Positions 1-8,654 of a stretch of 64,000 nt of DNA are shown in pieces; position 1 is the first letter of the stretch, and each line of letters begins with the position of its first letter. The stretch is from contig NZ_CP021434.1 in the NCBI RefSeq assembly GCF_002162355.1, positions 962,501 through 1,026,500 on the forward strand, given 5' to 3'. A model generated the notes under the pieces. The model was not told where the DNA came from. It worked only from the letters and a program-made list of their open reading frames with translations, and did not search any database. Source of the stretch: Tumebacillus avium (GTDB lineage: Bacteria; Bacillota; Bacilli; Tumebacillales; Tumebacillaceae). The position numbers and the translations under genes are program-made.

Positions 1-901
1 GCACAGAGGCGGGAAAAATCCCCTTCCCATCCTTTCCTTCACTTTCCCCAAACAACTGCTTCCACCATTCTGCAAACAGCGCCATGCCCGGTTCATACGA
101 TACCAAAATCTCGATTAGTTTGCCTTGGTTTAGCAATTTGTTGCGAGCGACCGCATACTGATAGCAAATGTTTTGAGTTAGATCGCAGGTACTGTATTGA
201 TCACGTGCATCCCTGGCGCCACGCAACATGCTTTGAATATCAATTCCTGCCACCGCCATCGGCAACAGCCCGACAGGCGTGAGTACAGAGTAGCGTCCGG
301 CGACATCTTCCGGTATGTCAAATGTCCGATAATCACCCGCCTCGGAGATCCGGCGCAAATTTCCTTTAGACCGGTCTGTCGTTGCAATGATTCGGCGTGC
401 TGTTTCCTTTGCACCATACTTGTTGTGCATCCAACCCAGTACGATACGAAAGGCGATCGCCGTCTCAGTTGTCGTCCCTGACTTGGAAATCACATTGACG
501 ATGACGTCCCTGTCTTCTAGAATCGACAAAAGGCCCTTTATATAGGAAGCGGACAGATTTTGACCCAAAAAATATATCTCTGGACCGTTTCTTTGCTCAG
601 GTGGCAATTGGTTGCGAAACGGGTGAGTAAGCATCTCAATCCCCGCTCGTCCCCCCGCATAAGACCCTCCAATACCAATGACGAGCAGTACGTCTGCCTT
701 TCCTCGGATGTATGCAGCCGCCCCAAGCAGTTCTTCTGCCAGTTCGCCGCTCTCTGCAGGAGGATCGATCCACCCGAGAAACCCATGTCCCGCACTGCCA
801 CCGTTTTGATGAAGATAATCGTGTGCTTGTTGAACCTGCTCCAGAATACTTTCATCGAATCGCAAATCGATTGCCGTTGCTTCAAGTCTAATTTTTGACA
901 C
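1..901 (-). CDS. pgi: Glucose-6-phosphate isomerase, C-terminus cut by window edge
   Basis: Interconverts glucose-6-phosphate and fructose-6-phosphate in the cytoplasm. About 300 N-terminal residues are visible. The sugar-isomerase blocks are clear: GGSYAGGRAG, NVISKSGTTTETAIAFR, GRYSVLTPVGLLPMAVAG and FAEWWKQLFGESEGKDGKG, all characteristic of bacterial PGI. No ATG fits; the GTG at 901 is preceded by AGAGGGG and gives the expected N-terminus (SKIRLEATAIDLRFDES). It follows the first radical SAM gene by 33 bp on the same strand, so it may be the last visible gene of the metabolite operon, where it could balance the glucose-6-phosphate pool for DOI synthase. It could equally be the housekeeping copy; the sequence here cannot decide. 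No frameshift seen. Confidence 0.93.
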   Translation of the reverse strand, partial: MSKIRLEATAIDLRFDESILEQVQQAHDYLHQNGGSAGHGFLGWIDPPAESGELAEELLGAAAYIRGKADVLLVIGIGGSYAGGRAGIEMLTHPFRNQLPPEQRNGPEIYFLGQNLSASYIKGLLSILEDRDVIVNVISKSGTTTETAIAFRIVLGWMHNKYGAKETARRIIATTDRSKGNLRRISEAGDYRTFDIPEDVAGRYSVLTPVGLLPMAVAGIDIQSMLRGARDARDQYSTCDLTQNICYQYAVARNKLLNQGKLIEILVSYEPGMALFAEWWKQLFGESEGKDGKGIFPASV

Positions 902-934
902 CGACCCCTCTTTTGAAACCTTATGCTGCTGGTT

Positions 935-2797
935 TTACAATACAACTACCTCTTCTATACCAAGACGATTCCGAAGTTCTTGATCAAATTCTTTCGAACG
1001 GAAGGTTTCGACTAACAACTCCATCGCTCTGCTGCGCTCTTGGGCTGGAAACACCTCGAACACACAACGGCCATGTCCTCCCAACACCGATTCGATCTGT
1101 CGAACTGCATGCGGCGTCCCGGTATAAAGGTACATCAACCGCGAAAAAATATCCGCTGTAAATTGACAGACGTGTCCATGCCGGGCACTGTGTTCATCGT
1201 GCTTCAGGTGCATCATTGAACAGAAGCAGGTGCCTTCCTGCGGAATGAAATGATAGTGACCGTTCTGCAGTTCCTTCACCTCAATTGGGTATTGGTACGC
1301 TGTTTCCCCCAACAGCCGTAAAAGATTGTCATACGTCCTTGGCATCTCATCCGACACACGCAGCACTGCAGGCCAGTAGCTCGCAACAAGGCAAGAGGAC
1401 CAGAGATCGTAGATATCGGTTCGGGTGAACAGGTCAGATTCCACAGGGAAATTAAATTCATCGTACCAACCGTAATCGGTTGTCGAGTCTACGACACCGT
1501 CGTCCACACAGGTCTGAAACAAAGGCGCCCCCGGTGTTGGATAAAATGGGTTCGGAGTGCCGAAATGCATATCCGCTTTAATCAAGCTCACGATATCGTA
1601 GACCATTTCCTCGAGGGTTTCATCCGGAAAGCCGATAATGAGCGAAGTCCCCATCTTCAAACCATGGCTCTTAAACCAATCCAATGCGTTTTTGACACTC
1701 TTGATCGAAGTGAACGTCTTGCCCAAGAGCTTGAGACGGTTTGGATTCGTCGTCTCCAAACCGAAGAACAAGTCCTTGACCCCGGCTTTTGCCATTTTAT
1801 CCACAATATTCTGATTCATCTTGATAATTGTCATTCCATTAGGCAAACGGAACTCAATATCCAGATTCCGCTCGATGATCAGATCACAGATACGCTCCGC
1901 ACGGGACATATCGAATGAGAAGTTATCGTCCTCGAAGTGAAAGCTTCGGACGTTATGTTCCCTAATGTACCATTCAATTTCGTCCAGTACACATTCCGGA
2001 TTTCGAGCACGGTGCTTTTTGCCAACCGTAGCGTGCACGGTACAAAATGAACAAGAGAACGGGCATCCTCGGGAAGTCAAAATTATCGTTCGACCATTAT
2101 ATTTGGAAAAATCGAGCAAATCAGCTGCCGGCCGCGGGAGGGAATCGAGGTCGGTCACCCACTGAGGTCTTAGGTCACAGTACAGCGGATATTCTCCACC
2201 GCGCGTCGAATAACCGGTAAGATGAGCGGCCGCTTCTTCCTCCGTCATGCGAAACGCCACACCTTGCATCCCCAGCGGTCTCTGACCGGCCTCCAGATGA
2301 CGCAGCAGCTCTGCAAATGATCTCTCCCCTTCTCCCAGAACCACATAATCTACTGCCGGTTCTGCCAGCACATGATCGTAGGCAATCGTCGCATGAGACC
2401 CACCGACCACAACTTTCACGTTGGGATCGATCCGTTTCGCAAGCCGCGCCATCTCATAGCTCGTTTCATAAAACGGAGTGTGCATATTTGCAATCCCAAT
2501 CACATCGGGATTGACCCGGCGAATCTCTGCTTCAATCCGCTCCCAAGTCGCTCCCCAGTGAATGACATGGCGCCAGGAAGGATGGCGATCCACTTTTTCG
2601 CGCTGAATCGGCGATAAGTCCTCATATGGGATGACATGATTGTCCTCGTAATAGGAAAGTGAATCAAAGAGGCTGACTTGGTGTCCCGCCTCACGCGCTG
2701 ATGAGGCCAAATAGGCAAGACCAATCGGAATATGTCTTCCGATTTCATGATAAAATGCCCAATTCGGGGGTTTTATCAATAATATGTTGAGACCCAT
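935..2797 (-). CDS. B12-binding-domain radical SAM enzyme (BchE-like), 620 aa
   Basis: Expected to use a [4Fe-4S] cluster with S-adenosylmethionine, probably with cobalamin. Residues 1-170 resemble a B12-binding Rossmann domain (VVVGGSHATIAYDHVL, VVLGEGERSF) but the DxHxxG histidine is absent, as in most of this radical SAM class. The canonical CX3CX2C site is at C245, C249 and C252 in RGCPFSCSFC, followed by a TIM-barrel region with FHFEDDNFSFD and the GFPDET block near residue 400. The C-terminal ~150 residues are unassigned. Start ATG has GAGGGGGA upstream. It lies 13 bp after the glycosyltransferase gene. Such enzymes do C-methylation, ring rearrangement or oxidation; the reaction here is unknown. 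No SPASM domain cysteines are seen, so a peptide-thioether role is unlikely. Confidence 0.85.
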   Translation of the reverse strand: MGLNILLIKPPNWAFYHEIGRHIPIGLAYLASSAREAGHQVSLFDSLSYYEDNHVIPYEDLSPIQREKVDRHPSWRHVIHWGATWERIEAEIRRVNPDVIGIANMHTPFYETSYEMARLAKRIDPNVKVVVGGSHATIAYDHVLAEPAVDYVVLGEGERSFAELLRHLEAGQRPLGMQGVAFRMTEEEAAAHLTGYSTRGGEYPLYCDLRPQWVTDLDSLPRPAADLLDFSKYNGRTIILTSRGCPFSCSFCTVHATVGKKHRARNPECVLDEIEWYIREHNVRSFHFEDDNFSFDMSRAERICDLIIERNLDIEFRLPNGMTIIKMNQNIVDKMAKAGVKDLFFGLETTNPNRLKLLGKTFTSIKSVKNALDWFKSHGLKMGTSLIIGFPDETLEEMVYDIVSLIKADMHFGTPNPFYPTPGAPLFQTCVDDGVVDSTTDYGWYDEFNFPVESDLFTRTDIYDLWSSCLVASYWPAVLRVSDEMPRTYDNLLRLLGETAYQYPIEVKELQNGHYHFIPQEGTCFCSMMHLKHDEHSARHGHVCQFTADIFSRLMYLYTGTPHAVRQIESVLGGHGRCVFEVFPAQERSRAMELLVETFRSKEFDQELRNRLGIEEVVVL

Positions 2798-2810
2798 CTA
2801 CCATTCCCCC

Positions 2811-4181
2811 TCATAAGATCGATGTCGGCAGTCTTCTGTCTGTCGTTTGCGCCGTCCCTGTGTTTGCTAATCGGTACAACTGCACATGTTTTTCCACGAT
2901 GGACTCGATTTCGTATTCTTCTAATACTTCAAGAGCTTTGCGGCTCATCGCTTCTGCTTGTTCAGGGTGTTGTAAAATCCAATTCGCACCTTCCACCAGC
3001 CCGTCGAGGTCTCCATATTCGACAAGCCAACCGGATTTCCGGTGTTCAATAATGTTGGGAATACCGCCGACCGCAAATGCCAGCACCGGAACTTGCATCG
3101 AGACCGATTCCAATACGGTACCGCCCAATTCTTCGTGCAGGGACGGAACGACTACCATCTTGGCCATTTTCATAGCCACTGGAATTTTTTCATGCGAGAT
3201 AAATCCCGTTATCGAGAAGGAATTCTCCAATCCCGCATCCTGTACGCGCTTTCGTAATTTCTTGCTGTGGTTGCCATCACCGCAAATTAGAAAATGAAAC
3301 TCCCCTTCGCCTTGTTCCTGCAGACGCTTCGCCAAATCAACGAAGTGAAACCAGCCTTTTTCATGGGCCACTCGCCCTACGAACAAAATGATATTTTTGT
3401 CAAGCGGCACCTTGTATTGTTCATGAAACTCTTCGATCGCTTTGGAAGTGACAAAAGATTGCAAAGTTTTTGGGTCCACTGCGTCACTAATTACCGAAAT
3501 CCGGGAAGGCGGGAGCACATTCTCCTGCAAATAAGCTGTCCGGACTCTTGGGGTCAAGGTGATCACATGCTGGGCTCGTCTCAGACATACTTTTTCCAAT
3601 TTAATAATCAGCGGATGTAACCATCCGTCCAATCGGCTCATCGGATGGTAGGTGGCCAAGCGGCTGCAATGGATGGTGAACACCAAAGGTACTCGCAATA
3701 GTTTCGAAGCCACCACGCCAACAACCAGCGGGGTCAGGACACCACTGCAATGAGAGTGTAAAAGATCCCATTTCCGTTGACCGGTGGTGTACAATTTTAT
3801 TATTTTCAGAATTGTACCAATTCCCCAGTATTGATTAAGACCCACCGTCCCGCGAATCTCAGACTTGATCGGCAACATCGGAAGCCCAGCTCCAAATACC
3901 TCCAGCCTGTCATGATACCTCCAGTGTTTTGGCACGTTTGGCAATCCCAAGGTCATCACCGTTTGCTCCACCGGATGCGACAACATCGATTCTGAAAGCT
4001 GGGAAATCTGAACTTGCATCCCGCCGATTGGGTCGAAACGAATCGGCCATCCTTCATCAGCCAATTGAGGATAGTAGTAATGAGGGGTTAGCCTCAAGAC
4101 ACGAAACGAAGATTCGTGTCTTGAGGATTTCACCACGCTTTTTTTGGATCCGAACATTTTATTCCATATTGTAGTTAACAT
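2811..4181 (-). CDS. GT4-family glycosyltransferase, 456 aa
   Basis: Retaining GT-B glycosyltransferase, presumably cytoplasmic. The N-terminal domain carries the acceptor-side GGMQVQISQLSESM block. The C-terminal donor domain has FVGRVAHEKGW, LICGDGNHSKKL and the EX7E-type block EELGGTVLESVSMQVPVLAF typical of glycosyltransferase family 4. The family includes the enzymes that put N-acetylglucosamine on 2-deoxystreptamine in butirosin and neomycin pathways (BtrM/NeoM). With a DOI synthase and a PIG-L deacetylase in the same locus, attachment of GlcNAc to an aminocyclitol is the natural inference, not shown by sequence. Start ATG follows GAGGAGAGG; the upstream gene ends 12 bp before. Length is normal to slightly long for the family. 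Confidence 0.85.
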   Translation of the reverse strand: MLTTIWNKMFGSKKSVVKSSRHESSFRVLRLTPHYYYPQLADEGWPIRFDPIGGMQVQISQLSESMLSHPVEQTVMTLGLPNVPKHWRYHDRLEVFGAGLPMLPIKSEIRGTVGLNQYWGIGTILKIIKLYTTGQRKWDLLHSHCSGVLTPLVVGVVASKLLRVPLVFTIHCSRLATYHPMSRLDGWLHPLIIKLEKVCLRRAQHVITLTPRVRTAYLQENVLPPSRISVISDAVDPKTLQSFVTSKAIEEFHEQYKVPLDKNIILFVGRVAHEKGWFHFVDLAKRLQEQGEGEFHFLICGDGNHSKKLRKRVQDAGLENSFSITGFISHEKIPVAMKMAKMVVVPSLHEELGGTVLESVSMQVPVLAFAVGGIPNIIEHRKSGWLVEYGDLDGLVEGANWILQHPEQAEAMSRKALEVLEEYEIESIVEKHVQLYRLANTGTAQTTDRRLPTSIL

Positions 4182-4193
4182 TGGGACCTCTCC

Positions 4194-7100
4194 TCATTCG
4201 TCTAGTACAAGTTCGTTATCCGGGAACCGGTAACGGCAGTCGAACGCCCTCGCTTGTTTCACGCGCTGCAGGAGCGGTAACACCACATTGGCATGTTGCG
4301 GCTCATGTTCCTGACGCTTCAATCGCTGCAGTACCTCCGGATGTAGGCGCATCCGGTTCTCAATCATGTCGGCCACCGGAGTCCCCCACGGTGTTTCGCT
4401 TACATACTCTTTCACCCATTGATCCAAGCGATAGGCAATCGCGCACTTGCGCAGGATGTACGATTCTGGAGATTTCGTTCGCAAGTGATTGTGAAGGCGC
4501 TCCTGCAGCCACTGCTGATGCTGCGCTTGTTCCATAACCAGGTACGGCTGAGTCTTCTCTAAAAGCGTGAGCATTTCCGGGTATCGTCTGAGATTGCTGT
4601 CCTGCAGAAGCAGCGCTGCATAATCACGACGCGCCAGAAGATGCCGTGCCAATGCACGTTCCCAAGCTGTGAAGGAACCGTCGCGCATCAACAGATCTTG
4701 GAACACTTCCTCAGGATGACGCAGTACGAGAATCAAAGCATCCAATTCCTTTTTCCAAAAAGCATCATTTGCAACACGGTGGCGAAGCTTCTGCTCCATC
4801 TCGCGATACGAAGCATTCCACACCTCGCAGATCGGCATCATAAAGTCATGCTGCAAGCTTAACGCCGTGATCACAATCGTCATCCGGTTCGAGAGCAAGG
4901 GCAAGTAGAACTCATGCTGGTCGATTTGCTTTCGGTATTCCACCAACAACGGGAAAATCTCCTGGTACATCGGTTCGTTCGCCATGTCATGCTCCAGATG
5001 AGATAGGCGTGCATTATCGACCTTGGAAAATTCATAGGTGCTGTCCATAAGGGTTTGCACAATACGGAAAGCATCAAAGCATTCCGCTTGGTCAAACAAT
5101 TGACCTTCTTGCGGGTAAACGAAGATCTTGATGCCGAAATCGCCGACAAACTCATATATCTCGGAAGTAAAACGGAATTTTGGATACCATTTATTGCATC
5201 CTTGCAGCAACTGCTGCATCGAGATCAGACGGGCGATATGGAACTTGTCGTGCCCTTTTTCCTCACCGCGCGGCGCTTCCGTAAAGTAGAACTGGCAACC
5301 TGTCACCGATAGGAGCGCAGCCGATTTATGAATGGTCAATCCCAACTCCATCTGCAGGAAATTATGACGGAGTTTGAAGATCGGATTCAACTGCTCACAG
5401 AAACTGTTCGTCGCCGCAAAGACCTGCATCGGGTAGCCTTCAACAAAGAATGGATACAACTTCGTCTTGAAGAAGATCGAGCCTTGATGAATCGTATTGT
5501 GCAACTGGTGAATGTTAATCGACTTGTCCGGGAAGTTGTTGATCCTGTTGAACCAGATGCCGTCATACCCATACCCCAAGAACATTCCCCTGTTTTCTTC
5601 AGCATAGAGATTCTCCATATGCCGATTCACGTATCGTTCATAACGTCGGTAGAACTCGGTCTTCATTTCCGCAGTAAACTCGAGCATCGCTTCATACCAT
5701 CTCCGCAACGTGTCCATATACGCCAGGTAGAAATCACCTTTATTTGCGGCCAATGCCTTGGCGTACACTTTTGCGATGAGGTCGAACAAGTCGATAAAAT
5801 CATCGAGCAGGTTCGCAAATACATTATGCAGTGATTTTCGGACAAAATCCGGTAAGTTGGATCGTTTCGTCTGGTTAAAGAGGAAACGCAGCCCCTGATG
5901 AATGCGATCGGCCTGCAACTTCGCTTCACGAGCCGTCTGCAAATCTCCGCTGGAAGAGAGCTTCTCGATCATATCATGATCGATCTCCGACAGCTTGAGC
6001 TCCATTAATATTTGATACAGGGGAGTCAACAACGTTCGCAATGCGTCATCTTGCTTCAAAAAGTTCGGCAAGAAATCTGCCCCACCATATTGACACAATG
6101 CCTTCAAAAAGCACGCTTCTTCCAGCGAACCTCCGCTCCCCAGTGCATAAATATACTGGCGGTATTTGTGGAGCAGAGTCGGGTCTGTGAACTGACTTTC
6201 CTTTAGCAAGTCATCCACTTCTTTGTAGACTTCTCCCCCCCGCAATGCAGTCCCCAAATAGAGGAAAACTGTATCCGGATCGAGTGATGTTTGGGAGCGA
6301 TAGCCAAACGTTTCATAAAACGCCCACGGTCGATCGTTGACGAGTTTTCTCTGCTTATAATCGTGGCAGAAGGTGAAATACCCGCTCCTAATGTAACAAA
6401 CTAGCGAAGAATAGCGTTTCAGCGAATGACTCTCTTCCAAATGCCGCACTCCATCGTGATCCAGCAGAATGCGTTCCCAAAGAAGCTCGCTAATTTCCTT
6501 GCGCAATTGCTCGGCATACGCAGTTTTCTGCTCCTCAAGTCGTGCAGCCAGTTCAAGTCCAAGCCGCTCCCCAAGGTTGTCCGCTTCCCGAAGGCCCTGT
6601 ACATATCCTCTCAATACCCAGCCAAGAGCTGAGCCTGCGACCATGGTTGAGCCGTCCGATGAGACTTCGATTTCAGCCTCTTGTTGGAGGTGGAACAAAA
6701 GCGTGCGCAGCAGTTGTACACGAAATTTCGTTTCAATTTCCGAATAGCAGTGCGTACTGATGTACCGACAGATCGTACGCGGGAGAACGAAGTACGGCTC
6801 CTGTTTCACAAGATCCGCCAAACGCTCTACTTGTTCGCCAAGTAGTTGAACCAGATCCTGGTAAGCATGCTCGCCAAGTTCCGGCCTGTATGTCTCCAGT
6901 TGCTCTAGCAGCCCCGCCACTCCATTTCTGCCATACAGCACATCGCTCGCTTGCATGATGTTGCTGTACCTTGAAGTTTGGTTGGCTTGGATAGACACCT
7001 TCTCCTCCAAGACGACACTTGAACGACGGAACAAAGGAGGGTACGTTATCCGCCCTTCACACAGCACCAGTTTCTTTAACTGTGCTGCTTCCTGATGATG

Positions 7101-8654
7101 CAACAGCATTCCTTTTTGCAGGTCGGACACGAATTTTGGTTGCAGCGAGTTTGCTTTGACGATTCTGTCATACACCTCACGGCTCACCTGCAGGACAGGA
7201 ACGCCTACGCGGGTGAACATTATGGCCGCATGATCGAGACCGGTTCCGCTTTTCACGACCACACAAGCCAATTCCTGCTTTTCCGCTTGCGTCAATTTGG
7301 TAAACTGCTCCCACGCTTCATCTAAGGAAGGGGACATGTGCAAATATCCATGCGATGCAGCGTAGCCTTCAATTAGTACATTGCCTTCAAAGACGGTCAG
7401 CGGCAACAGAAGTCCCTCGTCGACACCCACATAGGAGAGCGGCTTCGTCAGAGTAGTGTCCACCAACGGGCGAGCTTGGACGATTTTCAAAGCATCGCTT
7501 GTTCCCCGAACATCGACCGTTTTTTCACTCGTGTTAACTAAAATCACCTTGTCGTCGACAACCATGTACGTGCTAGAAGCGAACTCTTCCCCGGAAACCG
7601 CGTTGCCGACACCTAACACACAGGTCACTACCGGATAGTCGGCACCCCCTTGGCGCTCTTTGGAGAATCCTACAATCGATACGGGATATTCGCCATCAAA
7701 CACCCATTCGGTGTCCATCGGCCGACCATAAGATTCCTCGACGACTTTGATTTTCTTGACCATGTATTTCAACACATCAACTGGAAGCAACGGAGCGTAT
7801 ATACGAGCTTTTTGATCCATGATTTGTTTGTCTACACGTTGGCCGATCATCTCTTGAATCAAAATGGACACGAACGCCTCATCAGGCCGTTTCGGTATCC
7901 ACTCCCACCGTTCATAGATTCTAAAACTCTGCAAGTCCGAATCGCTCGTCCGGACCATGACGCTTTCTTCCTTTTTCTCGAGGAGCTCCACTTCATTCGA
8001 GTGCAAATCTAAGTTCCGATCGGTTTTGTAAAACCTTACGCCAGCCTGAACATAGAACTGTGCAAGGCCCTCCTCTACTGCGAGCGCAAACGTTTCATCC
8101 TGGAAGCGGTAGAACGCTGCCACTCCTTTCGCTGCGCGTGCGTCGAGTTTCTCATGTTCAATCATCAACTGCTTGTACGACTTGACTGCGAAGAAACTCG
8201 CTGCCACTTTTGCCATCGCATCCAACGTTTCCGCCGGATGTACAGCAACCAAGCTTTCATACCCGCCTGCATTGGAGTACTCGTCGGAGTCTTCGTTGCC
8301 GGAACTTCTAACCACTAACAGCCGTTCGCCAAACTGTTGTTGAATCGTATCAATCAGTTCAGACCGGTGCTGAAGTAACCATCTGTGAAACTCGGTTTGA
8401 ACTGTTTTTTGCAGATAGTTTCGTACCTTGACATCAAAATGAAGCAACAGATTTCCTTCGACCACTTCATAGCGCAAGTCTGTTAAAAAGGTCTGGATTT
8501 TTTCCCAGACTGCGGGTTGAGCGGACAAATATTCTTGAAACAAAGTCGACGGTACAAAATAACTTTTCGGAACATGTGCGTTTAGCCCGGGAATCGTACT
8601 CATGAGGATTGTGTTATTGATCTTGTTGCCATAGATTCGTTCGTCAATTGCCAC
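4194..8654 (-). CDS. Giant PEP-synthase/dikinase-like protein, 1486 aa
   Basis: The N-terminal ~400 residues are a PPDK_N/PEP-synthase ATP-grasp domain: VRSSGNEDSDEYSNAGGYES near residue 116, DTEWVFDG near 314 and the domain-closing IVQARP near 390. A phosphohistidine swivel domain follows, with the candidate phospho-His in GLDHAAIMFTRVGVPVLQ near residue 475. The remaining ~970 residues match nothing I recognise; they are mostly helical with few low-complexity stretches. Family members transfer the beta-phosphate of ATP via histidine (PEP synthase, rifampin phosphotransferase) or drive ligations (PigC). Substrate unknown. An upstream ATG at 8705 is possible, but the GTG at 8654 has GGAAAGGAG eight bases before it and overlaps the previous stop by 11 bp, typical translational coupling. 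Confidence 0.8.
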   Translation of the reverse strand: MAIDERIYGNKINNTILMSTIPGLNAHVPKSYFVPSTLFQEYLSAQPAVWEKIQTFLTDLRYEVVEGNLLLHFDVKVRNYLQKTVQTEFHRWLLQHRSELIDTIQQQFGERLLVVRSSGNEDSDEYSNAGGYESLVAVHPAETLDAMAKVAASFFAVKSYKQLMIEHEKLDARAAKGVAAFYRFQDETFALAVEEGLAQFYVQAGVRFYKTDRNLDLHSNEVELLEKKEESVMVRTSDSDLQSFRIYERWEWIPKRPDEAFVSILIQEMIGQRVDKQIMDQKARIYAPLLPVDVLKYMVKKIKVVEESYGRPMDTEWVFDGEYPVSIVGFSKERQGGADYPVVTCVLGVGNAVSGEEFASSTYMVVDDKVILVNTSEKTVDVRGTSDALKIVQARPLVDTTLTKPLSYVGVDEGLLLPLTVFEGNVLIEGYAASHGYLHMSPSLDEAWEQFTKLTQAEKQELACVVVKSGTGLDHAAIMFTRVGVPVLQVSREVYDRIVKANSLQPKFVSDLQKGMLLHHQEAAQLKKLVLCEGRITYPPLFRRSSVVLEEKVSIQANQTSRYSNIMQASDVLYGRNGVAGLLEQLETYRPELGEHAYQDLVQLLGEQVERLADLVKQEPYFVLPRTICRYISTHCYSEIETKFRVQLLRTLLFHLQQEAEIEVSSDGSTMVAGSALGWVLRGYVQGLREADNLGERLGLELAARLEEQKTAYAEQLRKEISELLWERILLDHDGVRHLEESHSLKRYSSLVCYIRSGYFTFCHDYKQRKLVNDRPWAFYETFGYRSQTSLDPDTVFLYLGTALRGGEVYKEVDDLLKESQFTDPTLLHKYRQYIYALGSGGSLEEACFLKALCQYGGADFLPNFLKQDDALRTLLTPLYQILMELKLSEIDHDMIEKLSSSGDLQTAREAKLQADRIHQGLRFLFNQTKRSNLPDFVRKSLHNVFANLLDDFIDLFDLIAKVYAKALAANKGDFYLAYMDTLRRWYEAMLEFTAEMKTEFYRRYERYVNRHMENLYAEENRGMFLGYGYDGIWFNRINNFPDKSINIHQLHNTIHQGSIFFKTKLYPFFVEGYPMQVFAATNSFCEQLNPIFKLRHNFLQMELGLTIHKSAALLSVTGCQFYFTEAPRGEEKGHDKFHIARLISMQQLLQGCNKWYPKFRFTSEIYEFVGDFGIKIFVYPQEGQLFDQAECFDAFRIVQTLMDSTYEFSKVDNARLSHLEHDMANEPMYQEIFPLLVEYRKQIDQHEFYLPLLSNRMTIVITALSLQHDFMMPICEVWNASYREMEQKLRHRVANDAFWKKELDALILVLRHPEEVFQDLLMRDGSFTAWERALARHLLARRDYAALLLQDSNLRRYPEMLTLLEKTQPYLVMEQAQHQQWLQERLHNHLRTKSPESYILRKCAIAYRLDQWVKEYVSETPWGTPVADMIENRMRLHPEVLQRLKRQEHEPQHANVVLPLLQRVKQARAFDCRYRFPDNELVLDE

